Both the position numbers and the translations under genes were made by a program. Below the pieces are notes generated by a model. That model ran no database searches. It had not been told where the DNA came from and was given only the letters and a program-made list of their open reading frames with translations. Source: Colimorpha sp045222795 (GTDB taxonomy: Bacteria > Bacteroidota > Bacteroidia > Bacteroidales > P3). Taken from it: a DNA stretch of 15,588 bases. The stretch covers positions 1 to 15,588 of the forward strand of contig JBGUZF010000035.1 of assembly GCA_045222795.1 (NCBI GenBank), read 5' to 3'. Shown here in pieces: positions 1-7,785 of this stretch; the first letter of the stretch is position 1, and each line of letters opens with the position of its first letter.

Positions 1-1610
1 TTGAGGCCACGCTCGCTCTGTCCTGAGGGGTCGAAGATGAGTATCGGCACCGAGAAGATGCCCATAGAGGTGCGGTATTCGTCGCGGGCAGTCATGTTGG
101 TGTGGTCGGCGGTGAGGACGAAGATGGTGTTGTCGTACCACGGCTGCTGACTGGCGGTAGCGAAGAAGCGGCGCAGGGCGTTGTCGGTGTAGCGAATGCA
201 CTTGTACATCGTCAACGGCTCCTCCTCGGGATAGATGTCCTTGTAAGCGTCGGGGATGACATAGGGGTGGTGCGAGCTGGCGGTGAAGACGGCGGTCATG
301 AAGGGCTCGGGGAGCTCGTTCATGGTGGCGGCATAGAACTGCAGGAAAGGCTCGTCCCAGATGGCCCAGGTGCCGTCGAAGTCGGCCTCGCCGCCGAAAC
401 GCGGGTCGGCGTCGTACTCGGTGCGGCCATAGTAGCGCTGGAAGCCACTGGTGCGTGCGAAGGCCTGGAAACCCATGGAACTGTTCTCGGCACCGTGGAA
501 GAAGGCTGTGGTGTAGCCCTCGGCGGCAAGGAGGTCGGCGAGACCGTCGATGTCGTTGAGCGACGAGGTGGTGAGGAAGAAAGGTTCGACGAACATGGGT
601 ATGGAGGCCAGCACCGATGGCATGCCGTCAATGCTCTTGCGGCCGTTGGCGTAGGTGCGCTCCCAGGTGAGCGAATGCGCGAGAAGCGAGTCAGTGAAGG
701 GGGTGAAGCCGCGGTAGGTGCCGCCATCGAGGTTGCGGTTGTAGAAGCCCGTGTATTCGCGGCCGAAACTCTCGACGATGAGGATGACGATGTTCTTATT
801 GTTTGATTGCGTGATTGCGTGATTGTTTGAGTGGAGTGGGGTGTAAAGGGTATCCATCTGGTCGTCGGACATATATTGAGGGTCAGTGAAGGGGGTCTTG
901 CCGGCAGTACGGATCATGGAGAAGGGGGTGTTGAGGACGATGGCGGCCTCGGCGGGGGTGTTGACGTACTGGTTGGCGTTGCTGATGGTGATGGGACGAA
1001 TGGCTGTGGTGAAACCTCCGCGCATAGCGCCAATGCCGAGAAGGGTCATAAGGGCCAGCGACACCGTCTGCACCAAGTAGTAGCGCCAAAAGGGACGCGA
1101 CAGCTTGCCGCCGGGACGGACATAGAGCAGAATCATGGCCACGAGCAGCGCGGCGCCGAGCAACAGAAGGTACCAGTGGCGCAGCACCTCGACAAAGAAT
1201 ATGTCGCCGAGGTTACTCTCGTTGGCGAACTCGCTAAAGAACGACCATGTGGTGCGGCGACCAGTGTATTGCGAATAGACGGCGTCGGCGAGGTTGGCGC
1301 TGAGACCGATGGTGTTGACGATGACGAAGAGAGTCTTGCAGAGGGTGTGCCACCAACGGCGCTCCTTGATGTGGAGCGGCAGCAGCATAAGGATAATCCA
1401 TAGGGCATTGAGGTAGAAGATAGCCGAGGAATCGAAGCGCAGGCTGCCCGCCAGCAAGTCGCCGAAACGAAGGTCGTGCCATGTGGGGGCAAAAAGAGCC
1501 CAGTTCTCCCACACGTAGGCCACACGGGTAATCATAAAGACGATATAGGCCAAGGCCAGGTTGGCCAGGACGGCGAAAAGGTTACTGACGGAAGATTGGC
1601 GGAGTTTCAT
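1..1610 (-). CDS. LTA synthase-like sulfatase-fold membrane phosphotransferase (3' end cut by window)
   Basis: A 536-residue partial protein read from ATG at 1610 to the window edge; the C-terminus is missing. Five hydrophobic helices (about residues 12-30, 62-80, 90-108, 146-163 and 178-196) precede an extracytoplasmic alkaline-phosphatase/sulfatase domain, the LtaS/phosphoglycerol-transferase layout. Visible active-site elements are Glu280 in VESFGRE, a nucleophile region GRKSIDG with Ser326 where LtaS has Thr, FHGAENSSMGF at about 371, SSHHPY at 445-450, and Asp502-His503 in TADHTN. Family members move phosphoglycerol or phosphoethanolamine-type groups from lipid donors, or act as sulfatases or phosphatases; this substrate is unknown. 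The start lies 7 bp after the MBOAT stop, so it is probably cotranscribed. The linker at residues 260-272 is encoded by an 8-bp repeat. Family is confident, reaction is not. Confidence 0.88.
   Translation of the reverse strand, partial: MKLRQSSVSNLFAVLANLALAYIVFMITRVAYVWENWALFAPTWHDLRFGDLLAGSLRFDSSAIFYLNALWIILMLLPLHIKERRWWHTLCKTLFVIVNTIGLSANLADAVYSQYTGRRTTWSFFSEFANESNLGDIFFVEVLRHWYLLLLGAALLVAMILLYVRPGGKLSRPFWRYYLVQTVSLALMTLLGIGAMRGGFTTAIRPITISNANQYVNTPAEAAIVLNTPFSMIRTAGKTPFTDPQYMSDDQMDTLYTPLHSNNHAITQSNNKNIVILIVESFGREYTGFYNRNLDGGTYRGFTPFTDSLLAHSLTWERTYANGRKSIDGMPSVLASIPMFVEPFFLTTSSLNDIDGLADLLAAEGYTTAFFHGAENSSMGFQAFARTSGFQRYYGRTEYDADPRFGGEADFDGTWAIWDEPFLQFYAATMNELPEPFMTAVFTASSHHPYVIPDAYKDIYPEEEPLTMYKCIRYTDNALRRFFATASQQPWYDNTIFVLTADHTNMTARDEYRTSMGIFSVPILIFDPSGQSERGL
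801..832. repeat. Four imperfect 8-bp tandem units inside the LTA synthase-like gene
   Basis: Plus-strand units are gtttgatt, gcgtgatt, gcgtgatt and gtttgagt. They encode the hydrophilic linker (Ser, Asn, His, Gln, Thr) between the membrane part and the catalytic domain. A gain or loss of one unit would shift the frame before the catalytic domain. Four imperfect copies is short for an active contingency locus. Confidence 0.6.
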
Positions 1611-1617
1611 GGCGTTG

Positions 1618-3492
1618 TCAGAATTGGAAATAGATGAAGGGCTGCAGGTCGGCGGTGACGAATTGGTAGAGCACGAAAACCGTCACCACAACCACGATGC
1701 CCATGAGCCAGAGCGGCATGGCGGCGAACCAGAGGCGATAGCGGCGCTTGAAGCGCTCGGGGAGCCAATGGATGGCCATACCCACAGCAAAAAGCAGGAA
1801 AGGCATCCAGTAGGCGCCGATGATTTGCGGTATCTGAGCCAGGTTCCAATGGGAGCCTATCTGTCCGACCATAAGGGAGGCTGTAAGCCATGCCACCTCG
1901 TTGGCCTCGGCGGGGTCGAGGTTGGAGCCGCTGCGGAAGAATAGTCGGGTGAAACTGATGAAGACGAAGGTGAGCAGGGTGAACCATACCGTCCAGGAAC
2001 GGCGCGTGAGGCGCCACGTCTGCGGAAGCAAGTGTAGGGTGGTGTAGACCACCAGGCATACCACGGCGACGAAGAAGAGCATGTTGAGCAGCGGCGAGGG
2101 GAAGAGGTGCTTGAAGATGAGGAGCGCCAGGGTGGTTACGGCGAGGGCAAATATCTGAGCTATCCAACCCTGCTTCCGCCACCATTTATAGATCAGGATG
2201 CCAATGCCGTTGAGGCCGCCCCATGTGATGAAGTTGAAAGAAGCCCCGTGCCACAGACCGCCAAGAAGCATGGTGTCCATGTTGTTGACATTGGTGCCGA
2301 GGGTGCGGCGCCGTTGCGGCTTGAAGATATAGTAGGCGGCGATGGCAACTGCCAGGACGATGACGACGATAGTGAAGAAGGTGCTGCGCAGGCGGAAGGC
2401 TGCGATGGCGAGAATGAGAGCGAGGAGGGTGTAGGAGAGCCACCCCGAGGTACGATTGCCGCCGAGAGGTATGTAGAGATAGTCGCGCAGCCAGTTGGAG
2501 AGCGAGATATGCCAACGGCGCCAGAACTCGGTTGGGTTCTGTGCCTTGTAGGGCGAACGGAAGTTGAGGGGCAGATAGAAGCCCATGAGCATGGCTACGC
2601 CAATGGCTATGTCGGTATAGCCTGAGAAGTCGGCATAGACCTGCAAAGAGTAGAGCATCAGCGCCGAGAAGTTCTCGAAGGGTGTGCAGAGGGCAGGGTT
2701 GTCGAAGATGCGGTCGACGAAGTTGACAGCGAGGTAGTCGCTGAGCACCAGCTTCTTGATGAGTCCGTTCAATATCCAGAAGACGGCAATGCCGAAATGA
2801 CGGCGGCTAAGGAAGAAAGGCTTGTAGAGCTGCGGCACGAACTGGTCGGCGCGGAGGATAGGACCGGCGACGAGCTGGGGGAAGAACGAGGTGTAGAAGC
2901 CGAAGTCGAGGATATTGGAGACGTGGGTTATCTTGCGTTTGTAGACATCGACGATATAGCTGATGTTCTGGAAGGTGTAGAAAGAGATGCCCACGGGCAG
3001 TATGATGACGGCAGCGTCGAAACGGTCGGTATGGAATACTGCGTTGCCCCAGCGGGCAAGATGGTTGACGACATGCACGTCGGAGCCAAAGCCAAAGGTG
3101 GCATTGTAAATGTCGGTGAAGAAATAGGCGTACTTGAAATAGCAAAGCACCAGTAGGTTGACAGCAACGCCTATACCTGCCAGCAGTTTGCGTCGTGGTT
3201 CGGAGGTGCTACGGTCCATGCGGATGCCCAGCAGCCAGCCGAGGAGCGTGGAAAAGACCAGCAGGAGCACGAAGAGGCCGGAGGTCTTATAGTAGAAGAA
3301 AAGGCTTACGGCGAAGAGGTAGCCGTTGCGACAGATGCGGCGGTACTTGGTGAGGGTGCGGCCGGTGGCGATAAAGGCGTAGAAGAGGTAGACGATGAGG
3401 AAGAAGGCCCAGAAATGAATCTGGGTGAACAGCAGCGGATGGGAGCTGTCGAAGCTGAGGAGTTGTAACATATATGCCGGCAGGTCCTTCAT
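1618..3492 (-). CDS. MBOAT-family membrane O-acyltransferase (AlgI/DltB/PatA-like)
   Basis: A 624-residue polytopic membrane protein. The MBOAT core is clear: a YADFSGYTDIAIG motif at about 286-298, FWRRWHISLSNWLRDYLYIP at 323-342 (conserved His328), and GGLWHGASFNF at 411-421 with the invariant His415 expected to be catalytic. Family members pass an acyl group, often acetyl, across the inner membrane for O-acylation of exported polymers (alginate, peptidoglycan, teichoic acid, LPS). About 50 residues with two strongly hydrophobic stretches (about 351-390) lie between GGNR and the WHG motif, a spot where shorter AlgI proteins have a brief loop. The ATG directly follows the TAG of the upstream SGNH gene; Met8 is a possible alternative start. 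The adjacent SGNH proteins are the usual periplasmic partners of such enzymes. The acyl acceptor is unknown. Confidence 0.95.
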   Translation of the reverse strand: MKDLPAYMLQLLSFDSSHPLLFTQIHFWAFFLIVYLFYAFIATGRTLTKYRRICRNGYLFAVSLFFYYKTSGLFVLLLVFSTLLGWLLGIRMDRSTSEPRRKLLAGIGVAVNLLVLCYFKYAYFFTDIYNATFGFGSDVHVVNHLARWGNAVFHTDRFDAAVIILPVGISFYTFQNISYIVDVYKRKITHVSNILDFGFYTSFFPQLVAGPILRADQFVPQLYKPFFLSRRHFGIAVFWILNGLIKKLVLSDYLAVNFVDRIFDNPALCTPFENFSALMLYSLQVYADFSGYTDIAIGVAMLMGFYLPLNFRSPYKAQNPTEFWRRWHISLSNWLRDYLYIPLGGNRTSGWLSYTLLALILAIAAFRLRSTFFTIVVIVLAVAIAAYYIFKPQRRRTLGTNVNNMDTMLLGGLWHGASFNFITWGGLNGIGILIYKWWRKQGWIAQIFALAVTTLALLIFKHLFPSPLLNMLFFVAVVCLVVYTTLHLLPQTWRLTRRSWTVWFTLLTFVFISFTRLFFRSGSNLDPAEANEVAWLTASLMVGQIGSHWNLAQIPQIIGAYWMPFLLFAVGMAIHWLPERFKRRYRLWFAAMPLWLMGIVVVVTVFVLYQFVTADLQPFIYFQF

Positions 3493-4728
3493 CTACTGCT
3501 TCCCGATATAGTTGTTGTATGCCTCGAAGAGGGCGTTGCTGAAGAGGTCGCCGACGAGCTGATAGCCTGGCGTGGTGAAGTGCACGCGGTCGGTCTGTGC
3601 CAATCCCGCCTGTCGCCACAGGTCCATGGAGCGCAGGCCGCCCATGACCTCGAATTGGTCCCATACAGCCCCGTCGACATCCTTGGCGAGGCGGTAGAAC
3701 ACCTCACGAGCCAACTTGCCGTTAGGATTGACACTGTAGCGGCGGCGGCCTTCTTTCCTGAAGCTGTCGTTGTTGGTGATGAAGATGAAGGCACAGTCGG
3801 GGTTGACAGCGCGTACGGAGTCGATGAGCTGCAGGTAGTTCTGACGGAAAGCGGCGGTGTCGAAGTTCGCCGGCACGGCATCGTTGATGCCTATGCCAAA
3901 GACGACGACATCGGGATGCATGAGACGGAGGTCGCGCACAAGGTTCTGGCAGCGCAGGTAGTCGGGCACCGAGGCTCCGTTGACACCGATGGAATTGTAG
4001 ATAAAGCCGGGGCGGTTGTTGTCGAGATAGACACCGCTGACGGTGAACTGCTGACCTTCACGGCAGGGCAGCACGACAGTGAAAGAGTCGACGGTGGTTT
4101 TGAGGTTGAAGAGATAGCGGTCGGTACGGTTGTCAATATATGAGGGGTAGTATTCGCAACCGTCGACACGCAGACGCGGCACCACGCCCTGTTCGGTGTG
4201 TCCGAGGAGGATGATGCGGCTGGAGGAGTAGTTCACCCGAGGTTCGTTCATCTGTATCAAAATCTCGGAGTGGGTGTCGGAGGCTGTTACCGCGATACCA
4301 CAGACGCCCAGCGGATAGGTGTGCTCTTTGTGTACGTTGCGGGTGAGAATCATCTTCTGTGGACAGCGCACACGGTAGTCGGGGGGATTGTTGCAGCGTG
4401 CCGCCGCCGAATAGGGGAACAGCATGCCGCGTGGTCCCACAAGGTCGGGATAGGCCGTGAGGATATTGCATCGCACGGTATTGGTGAGCGAGCCAGCCTG
4501 TACATGCGAGCCGCCGATATGCACAATGCTTATGTTGCCCTGTCCGCTCTCGACCATACGCTGCCACTTGTTGAAGAAGCGCGTCATGGCTGGGGAACCG
4601 GCATCGTAGTGCAACGTGTTGGCCTTGTAGTTGATGAACTTGTAGTTCGGCAGCACGACGGTGGGCATCTGCGCCGTAGCCGAGACAGCATACAGCATCA
4701 GGACAAAGAAGAGAACACGCGATTTCAT
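3493..4728 (-). CDS. Secreted SGNH/GDSL-hydrolase-like protein, likely O-acylation partner (SGNH-1)
   Basis: A 411-residue protein with an N-terminal signal peptide ending near SATAQ (residue 20), so it is periplasmic or surface-located. SGNH blocks are visible: block I is HIGGSHVQ with the presumed nucleophile Ser74 (Gly73 stands where GDS proteins have Asp), a block II candidate GVNGAS is at 248-253, block III is GIGIND with Asn282, and block V is DRVHF with Asp380 and His383. Catalytic Ser, Asp and His are therefore all present. SGNH proteins beside MBOAT enzymes (AlgJ, AlgX, PatB, DltD) transfer or remove acyl groups on exported polymers, and that role is inferred here. Its ATG overlaps the TGA of the second SGNH gene (ATGA) and its TAG abuts the MBOAT ATG, so the three genes are translationally linked. 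Confidence 0.9.
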   Translation of the reverse strand: MKSRVLFFVLMLYAVSATAQMPTVVLPNYKFINYKANTLHYDAGSPAMTRFFNKWQRMVESGQGNISIVHIGGSHVQAGSLTNTVRCNILTAYPDLVGPRGMLFPYSAAARCNNPPDYRVRCPQKMILTRNVHKEHTYPLGVCGIAVTASDTHSEILIQMNEPRVNYSSSRIILLGHTEQGVVPRLRVDGCEYYPSYIDNRTDRYLFNLKTTVDSFTVVLPCREGQQFTVSGVYLDNNRPGFIYNSIGVNGASVPDYLRCQNLVRDLRLMHPDVVVFGIGINDAVPANFDTAAFRQNYLQLIDSVRAVNPDCAFIFITNNDSFRKEGRRRYSVNPNGKLAREVFYRLAKDVDGAVWDQFEVMGGLRSMDLWRQAGLAQTDRVHFTTPGYQLVGDLFSNALFEAYNNYIGKQ

Positions 4729-6191
4729 CGGCGGCCTCCTCTCTTCTTCCTCTTCTTGGTGGATTTCTCTTTCTTGGCTTTCTTCACCTCCGGCTTGGGC
4801 TTCTGCTGTTCCCAGCGCTGCTCAAGCTGGTATAGGACACGGCTGTTCTCAAAAGCTTCTGCCAGGTTGTCGCCCATGAGGTCAGCACCCTTCTGCGAAA
4901 AGTGGATATAGTCTTTGCCCGCAAGACCCTGACGGGCCCACTGCGGCATGGTGTTCCATCCTCCCATGGCATGATAGATGCTCCAATAGGCGGCTCCATG
5001 AGCAGTGGCGGTGGCTATGAGGCTGTCGATAAGCTGAGGTATCACCTCGTAGGTCTGCAGTTCGCCGTGGACCCTATGGCTCATGTCCGAAGGACCGATG
5101 AACAATATCTTGGCGTCGGGGCAGCAGGCGCGTATGTGATCAATCTGCCTGCCTATGGAGGTGCAATACGTGGAAATGGCCGATGCATTCTTCATGTAGG
5201 GCACCGAGTTGCCGCCGAACTGCAGGATGATAAGTCCTATGTCCATCTGGCGGTAGGCGGCAGCAAGCAGGCGTTCGTTGACCAGCGTGAACTGCTGGCC
5301 CGAGCAGCCACGCATGGGGATATTATCTACCGCAACGCCGCAGTTGTCGTCGACAAGCATGCAGTAAAGGTCGGCCGAGCCGCTGACACGGATGCGCATG
5401 GCGGAAGTCGAGGAATCAAGGTCGAAGTCCACCGAGGAGATACCATTGTTGGCGGTCTGCCAGCGCTGACCGTCATGCTTATTCTTCAGGTCGTCAAAAC
5501 TTACATTCAGCCCGTCGCGGTTGTTGGCAATCAGCCTTACACGGGAGAACTGCTTGATACGGTTGTCGACGCGATTGCTATTGGCACCTTTGATGGTTAC
5601 CGTGGCTTCATTGTTGCTGAGGCGGAAGCTCTGCATCATGGGACCGTAGTCGCCACGGCTGCGCACCGCCAGACTGTCGCCGAAGGAGGCGAGGTGTATC
5701 AGGTCGCCGCTGGTACTCTGACGTACGCTGAAGGTGGGGGTGGTGGTCTGGAACGGCACCATGCCGGGGCCGCCGCCACCGAAGGTCTTCTGCATATAGG
5801 CACGCAGTCGGGAAGTCATGTGGTCCATCTCAATCTGCGAGTCGCCGTAATGCAGTATGCGAACCGTGCGGTTCTGCTTACGGGCTTGCTCGACATTTTC
5901 CCAGAAGCTGTCGAGATAATGAGGCTCCGGCAGCCAGAAGCGCAGATTGCTGCTGTCCACCAGCACATGATAGTATTCGAGGGAGTCCTTGAGCTGCATC
6001 TTCTGCACGGCAACAGTGTCGATGGCGGTAGCTGTGGATTCCTGTTTGCGGCTCTCGACGAGCGAGTGCAGTGTTGGGAAACGCAGGTACAACTCATCGA
6101 TAGTTACCCCACTGGCCGGGAAGAGCTCACTGAGTATCAGGAGCACAGCCATTACAGCGGAGAAGAATGCAAGAACGGTACGCCCTTTCAT
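4725..6191 (-). CDS. Membrane-anchored SGNH-hydrolase-like protein with a basic C-terminal tail (SGNH-2)
   Basis: A 488-residue protein. One hydrophobic segment at residues 5-25 looks like a signal anchor or signal peptide. After a linker of about 80 residues comes an SGNH domain: block I HYGDSQ with Ser118, a block III-like QFGGN with Asn328 but no following Asp, and block V DYIHFS with Asp427 and His430. The last 25 or so residues are dominated by Lys and Arg, ending KKRGGRR. The protein pairs with SGNH-1 (ATGA overlap at 4725-4728) and its own ATG overlaps the lpxD stop (6188-6191). Two different SGNH proteins beside one MBOAT recall AlgJ plus AlgX of alginate acetylation. That functional parallel is inferred from context, not from close sequence resemblance. 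Confidence 0.87.
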   Translation of the reverse strand: MKGRTVLAFFSAVMAVLLILSELFPASGVTIDELYLRFPTLHSLVESRKQESTATAIDTVAVQKMQLKDSLEYYHVLVDSSNLRFWLPEPHYLDSFWENVEQARKQNRTVRILHYGDSQIEMDHMTSRLRAYMQKTFGGGGPGMVPFQTTTPTFSVRQSTSGDLIHLASFGDSLAVRSRGDYGPMMQSFRLSNNEATVTIKGANSNRVDNRIKQFSRVRLIANNRDGLNVSFDDLKNKHDGQRWQTANNGISSVDFDLDSSTSAMRIRVSGSADLYCMLVDDNCGVAVDNIPMRGCSGQQFTLVNERLLAAAYRQMDIGLIILQFGGNSVPYMKNASAISTYCTSIGRQIDHIRACCPDAKILFIGPSDMSHRVHGELQTYEVIPQLIDSLIATATAHGAAYWSIYHAMGGWNTMPQWARQGLAGKDYIHFSQKGADLMGDNLAEAFENSRVLYQLEQRWEQQKPKPEVKKAKKEKSTKKRKKRGGRR

Positions 6192-7201
6192 TTGCGTTCC
6201 AGTTTGTCGATACGCTTGGCTAGACTTTCGATATTCTTCACCAGCACCTCAATCTTGCGGCGCTTCGAGGCGTCCATGGCGGGACTTCCAAAGACTGTGG
6301 AGTCGCTGGGTATCGAATGCGTGACGCCGCTCTGGGCTCCTATGGTCACATGGTCGCCCACGGTGATATGGCCTACCAGGCCTGCCTGGCCGGCGATGAT
6401 GCACTCCTCCCCTACCTTGCAGCTACCTGCGATACCAACCTGCGACGCCATGGCGGTGTTCTGTCCCACCACCACGTTGTGTGCCAGCTGGCAGAGGTTG
6501 TCGACCTTCACGCCTTGGTGTAGTCGGGTGGAACCCATGGTGGCACGGTCGATGCAGGTGTTGGCGCCGACCTCCACGTTGTCCTCCAGCACCACATTGC
6601 CTATCTGGTCAATCTTGTTCCATGTGCCGTCGCCGGCAGGCGCGAAGCCGAAGCCGTCGGCACCTATCACACAGCCTGCGTGCAGGATGCAGTTGCGCCC
6701 TATCTCACAGCCTTCGTATATCTTCACCCCGGCATAGACTATGGTGCCGTCGCCGATGGTGCAGTTGTCGCCGATACAGGCGTTGGGGTATATTTTGACG
6801 TCGTTGCCGATGTGGCAATGACGGCCTATGACGGCATAGTGGCCTATGTAGCATTTCTTGCCTACCTTCGTGCCACGACCCACCTTGCTGCGCCATGAGC
6901 GACCCTTGGGAGGCTTGGTGCGCTCGTTGAAGGCGTGTAGCAGCACCGCCACGGCCATATAGGGGTTGTCCACATGGATGAGGGTGGAGCCCACGGGCTT
7001 CTCGGGCACAAAGTCCCTGCGGACGATGACTATGGACGACTGCTGTTCATAGATGTAGTGTGTGTACTTGGGATTTCCGAGGAAGGTTATGCCTCCCTCG
7101 CAGCCTTCCTCTATCTTGCAAGGCTTCCACACACGGGTGTTCTCGTCGCCTTCCACGGTGCCCTTGACTATACGGGCCAGTTCTTTTGCTGTGAATTGCA
7201 T
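6188..7201 (-). CDS. lpxD: UDP-3-O-acylglucosamine N-acyltransferase (LpxD)
   Basis: LpxD adds the N-linked hydroxyacyl chain to UDP-3-O-acyl-glucosamine in lipid A synthesis, using acyl-ACP, in the cytoplasm. The 337-residue length is typical. An N-terminal uridine-binding domain (about 1-100) is followed by a long left-handed beta-helix of hexapeptide repeats (about 105-305), then a short charged helix. Signature segments are GADGFGFAP at 180-188, CIDRATMG at 216-223 and QLAHNV at 238-243, where His241 matches the catalytic His. In many Bacteroidota lpxD sits beside lpxC-fabZ and lpxA. Here it lies between lptC (7 bp away) and an SGNH gene (ATGA overlap), so it may be a second, specialised LpxD. 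No lpxA or lpxC is present in the window. Confidence 0.93.
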   Translation of the reverse strand: MQFTAKELARIVKGTVEGDENTRVWKPCKIEEGCEGGITFLGNPKYTHYIYEQQSSIVIVRRDFVPEKPVGSTLIHVDNPYMAVAVLLHAFNERTKPPKGRSWRSKVGRGTKVGKKCYIGHYAVIGRHCHIGNDVKIYPNACIGDNCTIGDGTIVYAGVKIYEGCEIGRNCILHAGCVIGADGFGFAPAGDGTWNKIDQIGNVVLEDNVEVGANTCIDRATMGSTRLHQGVKVDNLCQLAHNVVVGQNTAMASQVGIAGSCKVGEECIIAGQAGLVGHITVGDHVTIGAQSGVTHSIPSDSTVFGSPAMDASKRRKIEVLVKNIESLAKRIDKLERK

Positions 7202-7208
7202 AGGCTGT

Positions 7209-7781
7209 CTAATCTTCGAATTCTATTATGCCGCGTTGGTGTATGATCTGCATATTCTCCATACTCTGGTCGCTGACAAAGCCGTCGCCCTCGGTGATGC
7301 GCTTGCCGTTCTTGGCATAAACGGGATGGTCAGAATAGATGCGGTCCTCGTTGGAGTTCCAGATAAGATCCTCAAGGTAAATCGTGTCGCCTGAGGAGAA
7401 GTCTATCACCACCACGCTGTCGTGGGCTTCCATTATGTTGAGGTCGTCGAACGACACAGCGTTGCCTGCCTCAATGATTGTCTTTATCTCGCGGCCGCCG
7501 TTATAGAGACGCAGCTGCACACGCTGTCCGCGGCTGCTGCTGTACACTGTCTTGGCCTTCGGTCGCTCATACTTCTGTATGATGGGTGAGTCGAGCTCGA
7601 GTTGTAGCTTGCCGAACTCACTACGCCACACCTTGGCATTGCGGACCTCCTGTGTCGCCGAGTCGCGGCGGTCCTCAGTCATCACATTGTGGTCGCTGTG
7701 ACAGGCGGCAAGCATAAAAGCCGCCAAGAGCGGTAGCATTGAGACCGCTCTTGACAGCTTGTAGTATGCAGAGTGTGTCAC
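7209..7781 (-). CDS. lptC: LptC-type LPS export lipoprotein
   Basis: A 190-residue lipoprotein. A short basic N-region and a hydrophobic stretch end in the lipobox LAAC (Cys27). The mature part resembles the LptC/YrbK beta-jellyroll: VWRSEFGKLQLELDSPIIQKY, then GDTIYLEDLIW (131-141), RIYSDHPV (147-154) and ITEGDGFVSDQSM (162-174), the region typical of LptC. LptC is the periplasmic link between the LptBFG transporter and LptA. The chosen start is GTG at 7781, 4 bp after the TPR gene's TAG. The internal ATG at codon 15 would leave no basic n-region, so GTG is preferred. The position just upstream of lpxD fits an LPS role. Confidence 0.86.
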   Translation of the reverse strand: MTHSAYYKLSRAVSMLPLLAAFMLAACHSDHNVMTEDRRDSATQEVRNAKVWRSEFGKLQLELDSPIIQKYERPKAKTVYSSSRGQRVQLRLYNGGREIKTIIEAGNAVSFDDLNIMEAHDSVVVIDFSSGDTIYLEDLIWNSNEDRIYSDHPVYAKNGKRITEGDGFVSDQSMENMQIIHQRGIIEFED

Positions 7782-7785
7782 TCGC

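Noticed and set aside
4902..6737. 611-codon open frame on the plus strand opposite SGNH-2 and lpxD
   Set aside because: It is antisense to two well-recognised genes, its product is low in recognisable motifs, and it crosses their overlap. G/C-rich third positions explain such shadow frames.
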